Assembly: GCA_945946605.1 (NCBI GenBank)
Contig: CAMEWP010000002.1
Location: 1-47,858, forward strand
Reading direction: 5' to 3'
DNA length: 47,858 bases
Source: an uncultured Pseudobutyrivibrio sp.
GTDB lineage: Bacteria; Bacillota; Clostridia; Lachnospirales; Lachnospiraceae
The position numbers and the translations under genes are program-made. This document shows, piece by piece, positions 34,377 through 42,867 of this stretch. A model generated the notes under the pieces. It saw nothing but the letters and a program-made list of their open reading frames with translations. It did not search any database and was not told the DNA's origin. The stretch's first letter is position 1, and each line of letters opens with the position of its first letter.

Positions 34377-35272
34377 TGGATGAATATTTGCTTCGTACAA
34401 TGATGTTTGTTCCAGGAAATAATCCCGGAATGATACGGGATGCGGGAATTTATGGAAGTGACGCCGTAATGTTTGATCTGGAAGACAGTGTGGCAGTAGA
34501 TCAGAAGGATGCGGCAAGGTTTCTGGTACGGGAAGCTCTGGCTACACTGGAGTATGATGTTCCCCTGCTGGTTGTCAGGATCAACGATCCCAGAACAGCC
34601 TGGGGGAAGGCTGATCTGGAGGCCATTGTGCCCCTGGGAAGAGCGGCCATCCGTCTGCCAAAAACGGAAACAGCAGAAGATGTACGCTACTGTGCACAGA
34701 TCATAGAGGAGATTGAGAAAGCCTCCGGTCTTGCGGCAGGGACCACAAAAATGATGGCAGCGGTGGAAAGTGCGGAAGGTGTTTTGAATGCCAGGGAGAT
34801 TGCCTGCGCATCTCCAAGACTGATGGGTATTGCCCTTGGAGCGGAAGATTATGTAACCAATTTAAAGACCACCCGAAGCCCGGAAGGAACAGAATTGATG
34901 TTTGGCCGTTCCATGATCCTGCATGCAGCACGGGCGGCAGGGATTGCAGCCATCGATACGGTGTACAGTGATGTGGATAATGAGGAAGGGCTTCGGGCTG
35001 AGACAGAGCTGATCCATCAGTTGGGATTTGATGGCAAGAGCGTGATCAATCCCAGACAGATTTCCGTGATCCATGAGGTGTTTACGCCATCCGAAAAGGA
35101 GGTTCAGAAGGCGCTGGCTGTGATGGATGCCATACGGGAAGCCAATGCCAAGGGCAGCGGTGTCATATCACTGAATGGTAAAATGATCGACAAGCCGGTG
35201 GTAGAACGGGCAAAAAGAGCGTTGCGTTTAGCAGCGGCCATGGGAACATATCCGGAGGAGGAGTTAGGATGA
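34376..35272 (+). CDS. citE: Citrate lyase beta subunit (citryl-ACP lyase)
   Basis: A 298-residue HpcH/HpaI-aldolase-fold subunit cleaving citryl-ACP to acetyl-ACP and oxaloacetate. LLRTMMFVPGNNPGMIRDAGIYGSDAVMFDLEDSVA is the family start with the metal-binding DLEDSV; RINDPRTAWG, AAVESAEGVLNAREIA, GAEDYVTNL and GKSVINPRQI are also diagnostic. Overlap by one base with citD and four bases with citF implies coupled translation in the conserved order D-E-F. Confidence 0.97.
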   Translation: MDEYLLRTMMFVPGNNPGMIRDAGIYGSDAVMFDLEDSVAVDQKDAARFLVREALATLEYDVPLLVVRINDPRTAWGKADLEAIVPLGRAAIRLPKTETAEDVRYCAQIIEEIEKASGLAAGTTKMMAAVESAEGVLNAREIACASPRLMGIALGAEDYVTNLKTTRSPEGTELMFGRSMILHAARAAGIAAIDTVYSDVDNEEGLRAETELIHQLGFDGKSVINPRQISVIHEVFTPSEKEVQKALAVMDAIREANAKGSGVISLNGKMIDKPVVERAKRALRLAAAMGTYPEEELG

Positions 35273-36795
35273 TGGAAAAGGAAGGCAGTGGAAATTATCC
35301 CGGTGTATATGGGGAATTTCGGGAAGAAAATGCAAAGAAGAGCAGTATGACGCTGAAGGAGAGATCCCTTCATTCGCCGAAGGTGCTGAAATCCATTCGG
35401 GAGGCTGTTGAACGCGTTGGCTTAAAGGACGGCATGACCATTTCTTTCCACCACCATTTCCGTAATGGAGACGAAGTGGTCAATCAGGTGATGGATGTGA
35501 TCGCGGAAATGGGGATCAAAGATCTGACCATTATGGCCTCCAGTCTGAATGAAGTCCATGCACCGCTGATCAAACATATCAAAAACGGTGTGGTGAGAAG
35601 GATTGAGACTAGCGGTATGCGGGGAGAACTGGCAGAGGAGATCAGCCGGGGACTGATGGATCAGCCGGTGATTTTCCGCAGTCATGGAAACCGTGCATAT
35701 GCCATCTCAACCGGTCAGGTCAAGATCGACGTGGCATTTCTCGGGGCTCCCAGCAGTGATCCTTTCGGAAACTGCAACGGCTACAGCAGGGAGGATGACA
35801 ACAGTATTTCCTGCGGATCTTTGGGATATGCCAAATGTGATGCAGAGTTTGCAGACAAAGTGGTGATCCTTACCAATAACATCGTGCCTTATCCTAATGC
35901 GCCCTTTGCCATTGCGGAGGAATTTGTGGATTATGTGGTGCTGTTGGAACGCATTGGGGATCCGAAAGGGATCATGTCCGGCGCCACCCGGTATACGAAA
36001 AATCCGAAGGAACTGGTGATCGCCCGTCAGGCAGCGGATGCCATTGAGGCCAGCGGATTGTTAAGGAAGGGATTTTCCATGCAGATGGGAAGCGGAGGGG
36101 CATCCCTGGCAGTCACCAGATTTCTGGAAGAGAAGATGGAAGAGAAGGGAATCTGGGCAAGTTTTGCCCTGGGAGGAATCACCGGAAGCATGGTGGAACT
36201 TTTTAAAAAGGGCTATGTGAGAAGAATCCTGGATGTGCAGAGTTTTGACCTGGTTGCAGCCCAGTCCCTGAAGGAAAATCGTTTCCATCAGCAGATTTCA
36301 GCCCAGTATTATGCCAGCCCGGCAAATGAAGGAACTGCCGTGAATCAGCTGGATATTGCAGTGCTTTCCGCGTTGGAAGCAGACGTGGATTTCAATGTAA
36401 ATGTGCTGACCGGTGCGGACGGGGCCATCCGGGGAGCCATTGGTGGGCATCAGGATGCAGCAGCGGGAGCAGCACTTACTGTGATCGTGTGTCCTCTCAC
36501 CAGAGGAAGAATTCCATGTATTGTGGACCGGGTATCTACCCTGGTTACTCCGGGAAGTACGGTGGATATGATCGTTACGGAATTTGGTGTTGCAGTAAAT
36601 CCCCGAAGGAAAGAACTGAAAGAACGCCTGGAAAAAGCCGGAATTAAGACAAAGGACATTCACGAATTCCGGAATATGGCGGTAAACTATACAGGACAGG
36701 GAGATCCTATTGCATACACGGATAAGGTGGTAGGGATCGTAACCTATCGAGACGGATCTGTTATTGACCGGATCTATCAGTTGGCGGAAGAGTAA
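35269..36795 (+). CDS. citF: Citrate lyase alpha subunit (citrate:acetyl-ACP transferase)
   Basis: A 508-residue CoA-transferase-type subunit that swaps acetate for citrate on the carrier protein. KDGMTISFHHHFRNGDEVVNQVM, IETSGMRGELAEEISRG, SHGNRAYAISTGQVKIDVAFLGAPSSDPFGNCNG and GGHQDAAAGA are strongly conserved in CitF. Length is normal for the family. GGAGGAGG lies just upstream; ATG 35269 or 35272 may be used. Followed 9 nt later by the citC start. Confidence 0.97.
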   Translation: MMEKEGSGNYPGVYGEFREENAKKSSMTLKERSLHSPKVLKSIREAVERVGLKDGMTISFHHHFRNGDEVVNQVMDVIAEMGIKDLTIMASSLNEVHAPLIKHIKNGVVRRIETSGMRGELAEEISRGLMDQPVIFRSHGNRAYAISTGQVKIDVAFLGAPSSDPFGNCNGYSREDDNSISCGSLGYAKCDAEFADKVVILTNNIVPYPNAPFAIAEEFVDYVVLLERIGDPKGIMSGATRYTKNPKELVIARQAADAIEASGLLRKGFSMQMGSGGASLAVTRFLEEKMEEKGIWASFALGGITGSMVELFKKGYVRRILDVQSFDLVAAQSLKENRFHQQISAQYYASPANEGTAVNQLDIAVLSALEADVDFNVNVLTGADGAIRGAIGGHQDAAAGAALTVIVCPLTRGRIPCIVDRVSTLVTPGSTVDMIVTEFGVAVNPRRKELKERLEKAGIKTKDIHEFRNMAVNYTGQGDPIAYTDKVVGIVTYRDGSVIDRIYQLAEE

Positions 36796-36804
36796 GAGGT
36801 GTGC

Positions 36805-37854
36805 ATGAAGGGGGACATTGTCACAGGCAGTCCGTTTAAAGGGGAACGTTTAGAAGAGATAAAGAAATTTCTGGGAAACTGCGGTATCTGTTATGAGGAG
36901 GGCATAGAGTATACCGCAGTGCTTAGAAATGAGGAGGGAATCCGGGCTTGTGCTTCTGTGGAAGGAAATGTCATCAAGTGTGTGGCGGTTTCTGAAAATC
37001 TCCGGGGAGAAGGGGTGCTTTGGGAGGTATTGTCCGCTGTGGTGAGCCATCTGCAGAGGCAGGGGATCAACCGATATTTTCTTTATACCAAACCGGAATA
37101 CCGGCAAATTTTCAAGGATATGATGATGTATCCTGTGTGCGAGACGAAGAACGTCCTTCTGATGGAAAGTCAGAGGGACGGATGGAGAAAGTATCTGGAA
37201 GAACTGAAGAGGGAAACGGCGCTCCAAAGGAAAGAAATGGGCGCTGCTTCCAGCAGAGAAAGGATTGGCGCGATTGTTTTAAACGCCAATCCTTTTACCG
37301 TAGGGCATCAGTATCTGGTAAGGGAGGCGGCAAAGAAATGTGATGAGCTGCATTTGTTTGTGCTTTCATCAGAAAACGGGATGTTTACCGCAGCTGAGAG
37401 AATGGAGATGGTAAGACGGGGCACCCGGCAGATTCCGGGAATCATCCTTCACGGCACATCAGACTATCTGGTGTCACCGGCTACCTTTCCGGAATATTTT
37501 CATAAGGATGTAAAAAGCGCTAAGGCAGCCAACACAGAACTGGATCTTGTGATGTTTGGAAGGGAAATTGCACCGGCCCTTGGGATTGGAATGCGGTTCG
37601 TAGGAACGGAGCAGGCGGATGAAGTAACCCGTTCCTACAATGAACAAATGAAAGAACTGCTGCCGGAGATGGGAATTGAAGTCGTGGAAACAGAGCGGCT
37701 GCAGCTGCCGGAGGTAGGCACCGTCAGTGCGTCAAAGGTGCGCAAATGGCTGCGTCAGGGCGACTTTGCCAGGGTGTGGGAATGTGTGCCAAAGGAAAAT
37801 CAGGAATATCTGAAAGAGATTGTAAATCATACAGGGGAGAAAAGAGGAATATGA
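36805..37854 (+). CDS. citC: Citrate lyase ligase, acetate:SH-citrate lyase
   Basis: Activates citrate lyase by ATP-dependent acetylation of the carrier's prosthetic group. Residues about 1-115 look like the GNAT-like N-terminal domain; the nucleotidyltransferase domain begins at IGAIVLNANPFTVGHQYLVREAA with the HxGH-like GH, followed by SSENGMFTAAERMEMVRRG. Near the end, GTVSASKVRKWLRQGDF matches the family's ISATRVR-type motif. The track starts at GTG 36799; ATG 36805 with AAGAGG 6 nt upstream is better (349 aa). It overlaps the next gene by 4 nt. Confidence 0.95.
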   Translation: MKGDIVTGSPFKGERLEEIKKFLGNCGICYEEGIEYTAVLRNEEGIRACASVEGNVIKCVAVSENLRGEGVLWEVLSAVVSHLQRQGINRYFLYTKPEYRQIFKDMMMYPVCETKNVLLMESQRDGWRKYLEELKRETALQRKEMGAASSRERIGAIVLNANPFTVGHQYLVREAAKKCDELHLFVLSSENGMFTAAERMEMVRRGTRQIPGIILHGTSDYLVSPATFPEYFHKDVKSAKAANTELDLVMFGREIAPALGIGMRFVGTEQADEVTRSYNEQMKELLPEMGIEVVETERLQLPEVGTVSASKVRKWLRQGDFARVWECVPKENQEYLKEIVNHTGEKRGI

Positions 37855-39311
37855 TACAGGGGAATGATCCGGCAGAAAAGAGATGGGTAAATCTGGAAGA
37901 GGCAATGCGCAGCCGGGAAATGCGGGCTGCCCGTCAAAGGGAAAATACAGAGAAATATCGTCGGGTACAGATCTGTTTTACCATGTGCATACCGGGACCG
38001 GTAAAAGTGAATGACCTGATCATCAGAGGATTTGAGGAGGGCAGATCTCTGATCATGCAGGAACTGAAGCTGGCAAAGATTCCCGTTCTTACCGCCCGGG
38101 AGATTCGGGAAAAGACAGGGCCGGAATATGATGTGGTGCTGGATACGAAAGATGCTAAAGAGATAAAAATGTGCATGACGGACATTGAGGAAAGGTGCCC
38201 CATAGGAAGGCTGTTTGATCTGGATGTGCTGGATGTGGAAGGCAAAAAACTGGCGCGGGAAAGTTTGGGAAACAGGACCAGAGGCTGTCTGATCTGTGGC
38301 CGGGAGGGAAAAAACTGCGCCAGAAGCAGAGCTCATTCAGTGGAAGAATTGTGGGAAAAAACCATGAGGATGCTTCGGGAGTACTTTAGGGAAAAGGATG
38401 CCGAAAACATTGCCCGGTCAGCCCAGAAAGCCCTGCTTTATGAAGTCAGCGTGACACCGAAACCCGGGCTTGTGGACCGGAACGACAGGGGATCCCATGA
38501 AGATATGGATTATTATACTTTTCTGGACAGCGCTGTGGTTCTATACCGATACTTCAAAAAATGTGCCCTGATCGGCATGGAGCAGGATCCCCGGGAAACA
38601 GAGGAAACTTTTTTGCGTTTGCAGTACGAAGGCAAATGCGCAGAGACCGATATGTATCAGACCACAAAGGATGTCAACACCCACAAAGGAGCCATCTATT
38701 CCCTGGGATTGCTCTGTGCTGGAGCAGGAATCGTAAAGGCCGGCGGATATGGGGATGGATATCAGAAGGAAGGAATACAGCATACTCCAGCCTCAGATAC
38801 AGCGGAAATACAAAAGAGGGCGAAAAAAATATGTGAAGCTGCGGGAAAGATTGCCCGGTCTTCCGGAGAGGAAACCAGGGGGAGATTCTGCGATACGTAC
38901 GGTATGAAGGGGGCCAGAGGGGAGGCCTGCCGGGATTTTGAAACGGTGCGTACAGTGGCGCTGCCGGCCCTTTTGCATTATCTGGAGCAGTACGGGGAAA
39001 GGGAAACTCTGCTGCAGGGATCGGAAAGTATTTGGGAGCAAAAGGCCTGGGATTCTCCGAAGGATTATGCCGGAGCCATGACGCTGATGGGGCTGATGGC
39101 CTGTACTCAGGACACCAATCTGGCAGCCCGGGGCGGAGAGTATGCCGTTTCACAGGAGCAGGCTCGGATCCGGCGGATGTTAAATAGACCCCAGCCCCTT
39201 ACAAGAGGAGAGATTGAAGTGTGTAACCTGGACTATATCAGGCGGGGACTGTCCCCGGGAGGAAGCGCAGATCTGTTGGCTGCAGCCTGGTTTCTGTGGA
39301 ACATCACTTGA
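37851..39311 (+). CDS. citXG: Fused CitX-CitG: holo-citrate lyase synthase and triphosphoribosyl-dephospho-CoA synthase
   Basis: A 486-residue protein joining both prosthetic-group enzymes. The N-terminal 170 residues are CitX-like (MRAARQRENTEKY, then MCIPGPVKVNDLI and RLFDLDVLD), transferring the group to CitD. From about residue 195, CitG-like sequence runs: SVTPKPGLVDRNDRGSHEDMDYYTF, DVNTHKGAIYSLG and DTNLAARGG, forming triphosphoribosyl-dephospho-CoA from ATP and dephospho-CoA. The CitG part has an extra central stretch rich in Arg/Lys/Glu. The track begins at 37746 inside citC; ATG 37851 overlaps the citC stop (ATGA) and is the likely start. Such fusions are known in a few bacteria. Confidence 0.95.
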   Translation: MIQGNDPAEKRWVNLEEAMRSREMRAARQRENTEKYRRVQICFTMCIPGPVKVNDLIIRGFEEGRSLIMQELKLAKIPVLTAREIREKTGPEYDVVLDTKDAKEIKMCMTDIEERCPIGRLFDLDVLDVEGKKLARESLGNRTRGCLICGREGKNCARSRAHSVEELWEKTMRMLREYFREKDAENIARSAQKALLYEVSVTPKPGLVDRNDRGSHEDMDYYTFLDSAVVLYRYFKKCALIGMEQDPRETEETFLRLQYEGKCAETDMYQTTKDVNTHKGAIYSLGLLCAGAGIVKAGGYGDGYQKEGIQHTPASDTAEIQKRAKKICEAAGKIARSSGEETRGRFCDTYGMKGARGEACRDFETVRTVALPALLHYLEQYGERETLLQGSESIWEQKAWDSPKDYAGAMTLMGLMACTQDTNLAARGGEYAVSQEQARIRRMLNRPQPLTRGEIEVCNLDYIRRGLSPGGSADLLAAAWFLWNIT

Positions 39312-39394
39312 AATAATACACAGATGATGATAAAATGGCAGTAGTCCTTTAACGGAAGTTGATGTGGAAAAATAAAACAGGGAGGAGATTGCGT

Positions 39395-42283
39395 ATGGGG
39401 ACAGATATGAAAAAATATGAAGAGTGGCCAGCCAGACATAAGCATGATGAACAGCCCAGTGAGGCTATCATTAAGCTTGGCAGAATGATCACAGATGTGG
39501 CCGGACATATGATCGGCGGAGTAAAAGTGGAGGATCCTGAGTATTGGGGTCTGGCAGAGATCATTACGGAGGACATGGCAGAAGTGGGTCTGACCATGGG
39601 GAAACGGCAGCATCACACCTTTGAGGAACTCTGCAAGCTGAATCCGGATAAAGTGGAGAAACTGGGGAAAGATGGTTTCCAGAAACTCATCGATGAAATG
39701 TGTTATATTGGCCTTCTGGAGTATGATTACGGGTATCATTACGATCACAACGGCCGTACGGCACCCCAGTCAGAGCGTCGTTATCTTCTGCCCATGTTTG
39801 TTCCAGGCTCAGCGGAACTTTTCAATATGGAAGAGAGCCCGGACATCAATGACAGAAGAAGCCGCAGACTGGAGGAGCACCCGGATGTGGCATCCTTCTT
39901 TGAGCGGATGACCTACATCCCCCTGAAGGGAATTACCCAGATGGTGCCTCCGGGAGGCGCAGGAATCGGTATGCATGTCATTCCGGTGGAGAAGGCCATT
40001 TCCATGGAAAATGAGGCGGTGGATCTGGAAAAACTTTCCTACTGGCTCAGCAAGTATGAAGGAAAGATCGGTGTGGGAAGATGTTCCTGCCGGGCTTCCC
40101 GAAAGGTCATAGGAGACGGATGTGCTGATGATGATTACGGCTGGTGTATCGGTGTAGGTGATTTTGCCGATTACTGTCGTGAGACCGGAAAAGGTCATGA
40201 TATCACCAAGGAGGAGGCATTAGAGATCCTGCAGCGCGCAGAGGACAACGGTTTTGTTCACCAGATCACCAACATTGACGGTGAGAATAAGATTTTCGGT
40301 ATCTGCAACTGTAATGTAAATATCTGTAATGCACTGCGGACTTCCCAGCTCTTTAATACACCGAATATGTCCCGGTCCGCTTATGTGGCCCATGTGGATA
40401 AGGAAAAATGTGTGGCCTGCGGAGCCTGCGTGGAGTACTGCCCGGCAGGAGCTACCCGTCTGGGACAGAAACTCTGTGACAAGAACGGAAATGAAGTGAA
40501 ATATCCAAAGCAGCTGCTTCCGGATCATGTAAAATGGGGCGAGGAATTCTATGATCCCGATTACAGAGATCATGCCCGGATCAACACCCATGAAACGGGA
40601 ACTTCTCCATGTAAGAGTTCCTGTCCGGCACATATCGCTGTGCAGGGTTATCTGAAGAAGGCTGCCCAGGGAGAATACAAGGAAGCCCTTGCTATCATCA
40701 AGAAGCAGAATCCCTTCCCGGCTGTCTGCGGACGTATCTGTAACAGACGCTGTGAGGATGCCTGCACCAGAGGTACCATTGATGCACCGGTATCCATTGA
40801 TGGTGTAAAGCGGTTTATCGCTGATCTGGATCTGAATGCTGAGACCAGATATGTGCCGCCGGTAGTGATCCCGGCCAGCATTCACAGAACCGCCTGGGAG
40901 GAAAAGATCGCCATTATCGGTGGTGGCCCGGCAGGACTTTCTGCAGCCTATTATCTGGCAACCAAGGGATACAAACCTACCGTATTTGAAAAACAGGCGG
41001 AGCCCGGCGGTATGCTTCGTTACGGCATTCCTTCTTACAAACTGCAGAAGGATGTCATTGCAGCAGAGATCGATGTTATGCGGGAGCTGGGTGTAGAGAT
41101 CAGAACCGGTGTGGAAGTAGGCAAGGACATCACTTTAAATGAACTGAGAGCTCAGGGATATAAGGCATTCTATATTGCTATTGGATGCTGGGACGGAAAA
41201 CGCCCGGGCGTGGAAGGGGACGATGCAGAAGGAACCTTCTCAGCCATTGAGTATCTGCAGGAAGCAAACTGCGGCGGTAAAGAATTTACCGGCAGGGTTG
41301 TTGTTGTGGGCGGCGGTAATGTGGCCATCGACGCATCCTGTGTCAGTGCAAGAAACGGTGCGTCAGAGATTACCCAGATCAGTCTGGAATCCCGGGAAGA
41401 AATGCCCGCATCGGATGAAGAAGTGGCAGAAGCTGCAGAGGACGGCGTAAAGATTGTAAATGGATGGGGTCCGAAGCAGGTTCTTACAGAAAATGGTAAA
41501 GTAACCGGTATTGTATTTAAGAAATGCACCAGAGTTTTTGATGAAAACCATAAATTTGCGCCTCAGTATGATGAGAACGAGACAATGACACTGGAATGTG
41601 ATAGAATCATCTTTGCGGTAGGACAGGGAACCTATTGGGGAGATCTTCTTGCAGATGAGAAGGTAACCTTTAGAGGACCGGCACTGATTTCCGACCCGGT
41701 AACTTACCAGGTGGAGGGTGCTCCGGATCTGTTCATCGGCGGAGATGTGTACACAGGACCTAAGTTTGCCATCGATGCCATTGCAGCAGGAAGATTTGCT
41801 TCCGAGACACTGCATCGCTATGTGCAGGGCGGACATATGACCATCGGTCTGAACCGCTGGGAGTTCAAGCAGATCGACGTTGATAATATTCTGGTGGAGA
41901 GTTATGATAATTCTTCCCGCCAGAGCGAAGGCAATAATCCCAAGGCAGCACCCATGTCCTTTGAGGAGGCAAAGGTATGCCTGACAGAAGAACAGGTGAA
42001 GATCGAGACCAGCCGCTGTCTGGGCTGCGGTACTACGGTTGTGGATGAGAACAAGTGTATCGGCTGCGGTGTATGTACCACCAAATGTAAATTTGACGCC
42101 ATTACACTTCATCGTGATCATCCGGAGTGCACCGATATGGTTCCGGCAGAGGATAAGTTTAAAAAGATCCTGCCCTATGAGCTGAAGCGTGGACTGAAGA
42201 TCGTATTCACACCAAAGACGGCAGAGGAGAAGCAGCAGATCAAGGCATATAAAGAAGCCTATGCCGCAAAAGAGAACAAGTAA
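39395..42283 (+). CDS. Large Fe-S flavoprotein, GltD-like NAD(P)H oxidoreductase with Cys-rich N-terminal domain
   Basis: A 962-residue cytoplasmic redox protein. Residues about 1-330 are an N-terminal domain with cysteines in GRCSCRASR, GDGC, YGWC, ADYC and ICNCNVNIC. A ferredoxin module (CVACGACVEYC) lies near 338. GltD-type cluster cysteines follow at about 405-460 (CKSSCP, CGRICNRRCEDAC). The FAD fold begins near 504 (IIGGGPAGLSAAYYL), the NAD(P) fold near 635 (VVVGGGNVAIDASC), and a C-terminal ferredoxin (CLGCG, CIGCGVCTTKC) near 875. GGGAGGAG 7 nt before ATG 39395 sets the start. It resembles glutamate synthase small subunit/NfnB oxidoreductases but lacks a partner large subunit. It is followed 17 nt later by hypA. 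Substrate unknown. Confidence 0.85.
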   Translation: MGTDMKKYEEWPARHKHDEQPSEAIIKLGRMITDVAGHMIGGVKVEDPEYWGLAEIITEDMAEVGLTMGKRQHHTFEELCKLNPDKVEKLGKDGFQKLIDEMCYIGLLEYDYGYHYDHNGRTAPQSERRYLLPMFVPGSAELFNMEESPDINDRRSRRLEEHPDVASFFERMTYIPLKGITQMVPPGGAGIGMHVIPVEKAISMENEAVDLEKLSYWLSKYEGKIGVGRCSCRASRKVIGDGCADDDYGWCIGVGDFADYCRETGKGHDITKEEALEILQRAEDNGFVHQITNIDGENKIFGICNCNVNICNALRTSQLFNTPNMSRSAYVAHVDKEKCVACGACVEYCPAGATRLGQKLCDKNGNEVKYPKQLLPDHVKWGEEFYDPDYRDHARINTHETGTSPCKSSCPAHIAVQGYLKKAAQGEYKEALAIIKKQNPFPAVCGRICNRRCEDACTRGTIDAPVSIDGVKRFIADLDLNAETRYVPPVVIPASIHRTAWEEKIAIIGGGPAGLSAAYYLATKGYKPTVFEKQAEPGGMLRYGIPSYKLQKDVIAAEIDVMRELGVEIRTGVEVGKDITLNELRAQGYKAFYIAIGCWDGKRPGVEGDDAEGTFSAIEYLQEANCGGKEFTGRVVVVGGGNVAIDASCVSARNGASEITQISLESREEMPASDEEVAEAAEDGVKIVNGWGPKQVLTENGKVTGIVFKKCTRVFDENHKFAPQYDENETMTLECDRIIFAVGQGTYWGDLLADEKVTFRGPALISDPVTYQVEGAPDLFIGGDVYTGPKFAIDAIAAGRFASETLHRYVQGGHMTIGLNRWEFKQIDVDNILVESYDNSSRQSEGNNPKAAPMSFEEAKVCLTEEQVKIETSRCLGCGTTVVDENKCIGCGVCTTKCKFDAITLHRDHPECTDMVPAEDKFKKILPYELKRGLKIVFTPKTAEEKQQIKAYKEAYAAKENK

Positions 42284-42300
42284 AGCAGAGGACGGGAACT

Positions 42301-42726
42301 ATGCACGAGTTAGGCATTGTATTTCATATTGCAAAACAGGTGGAAGAGGTGGCTGTGGAGCATCATATCTCCAGAGTCACCCGGGTCACCTTAGAGATCG
42401 GAGAGGTATCTACCGTTGTACCGGAATATCTGGAAGACTGCTGGAAGTGGAATGCCTCCAAGAGTGATATTTTGCGGGACTGCAGACTGGAAGTGGAGAT
42501 GATACCGGCAGTGACTTTTTGTGAGGACTGCCAGCAGACATATCCCACGGTAGAGCATGGTAAAACCTGCCCATACTGCGGCAGTGAGCATACCTACCTG
42601 GTTCAGGGGAATGAGCAGTATATCAAAGAGATTGAAGTATATGAACCGGATGAGGATGAGGCAGCCGGAGGATCCGAGCCACATCCTTCTCCGGAGGCTC
42701 AGGGAATGGATATGGTAGAGCCGTAA
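42301..42726 (+). CDS. hypA: Hydrogenase nickel metallochaperone HypA
   Basis: A 141-residue nickel chaperone. MHELGIVFHIA gives the invariant Met-His-Glu nickel site at the N-terminus, VTRVTLEIGEVSTVVPEYLEDCWKW is the family core, and two CxxC pairs (CEDC, CPYC) form the zinc site. The acidic tail (EPDEDEAAGGSEPH) is longer than usual. No hydrogenase, urease or other hyp gene is in the window. It starts 17 nt after the flavoprotein and ends before a strong terminator, so the two form a transcription unit. Confidence 0.94.
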   Translation: MHELGIVFHIAKQVEEVAVEHHISRVTRVTLEIGEVSTVVPEYLEDCWKWNASKSDILRDCRLEVEMIPAVTFCEDCQQTYPTVEHGKTCPYCGSEHTYLVQGNEQYIKEIEVYEPDEDEAAGGSEPHPSPEAQGMDMVEP

Positions 42727-42769
42727 GATAAGAAATATCAGATGTCAGAAAATGACAGGAAAAGAAAAG

Positions 42770-42823
42770 ACAGCTGTGAGATTTTGAGAGACAACATCGT
42801 CTCCGGTCTCACAGCTGTTTTTT
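42770..42823. terminator. Bidirectional terminator between hypA and the symporter gene
   Basis: ACAGCTGTGAGA pairs perfectly with TCTCACAGCTGT, with an inner GAGAC/GTCTC stem, followed by six Ts. On the other strand the stem is followed by TCTTTTCTTTT, so it can also end the convergent symporter transcript. Confidence 0.93.
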
Positions 42824-42831
42824 GCATTTTT

Positions 42832-42867
42832 ATGTTTTTAAAATCTTTTATGTTTCTAAAATCTTTT
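42832..42867. repeat. 18-bp tandem duplication across the symporter stop codon
   Basis: ATGTTTTTAAAATCTTTT followed directly by ATGTTTCTAAAATCTTTT. On the minus strand this gives three in-frame TAA codons 18 nt apart (42866-42868, 42848-42850, 42830-42832). Confidence 0.85.

Noticed and set aside
39312-39394. Promoter or terminator between citXG and the flavoprotein
   Set aside because: No convincing hexamer pair or hairpin with a T-run was found in this 83-nt gap, so I leave it unannotated.
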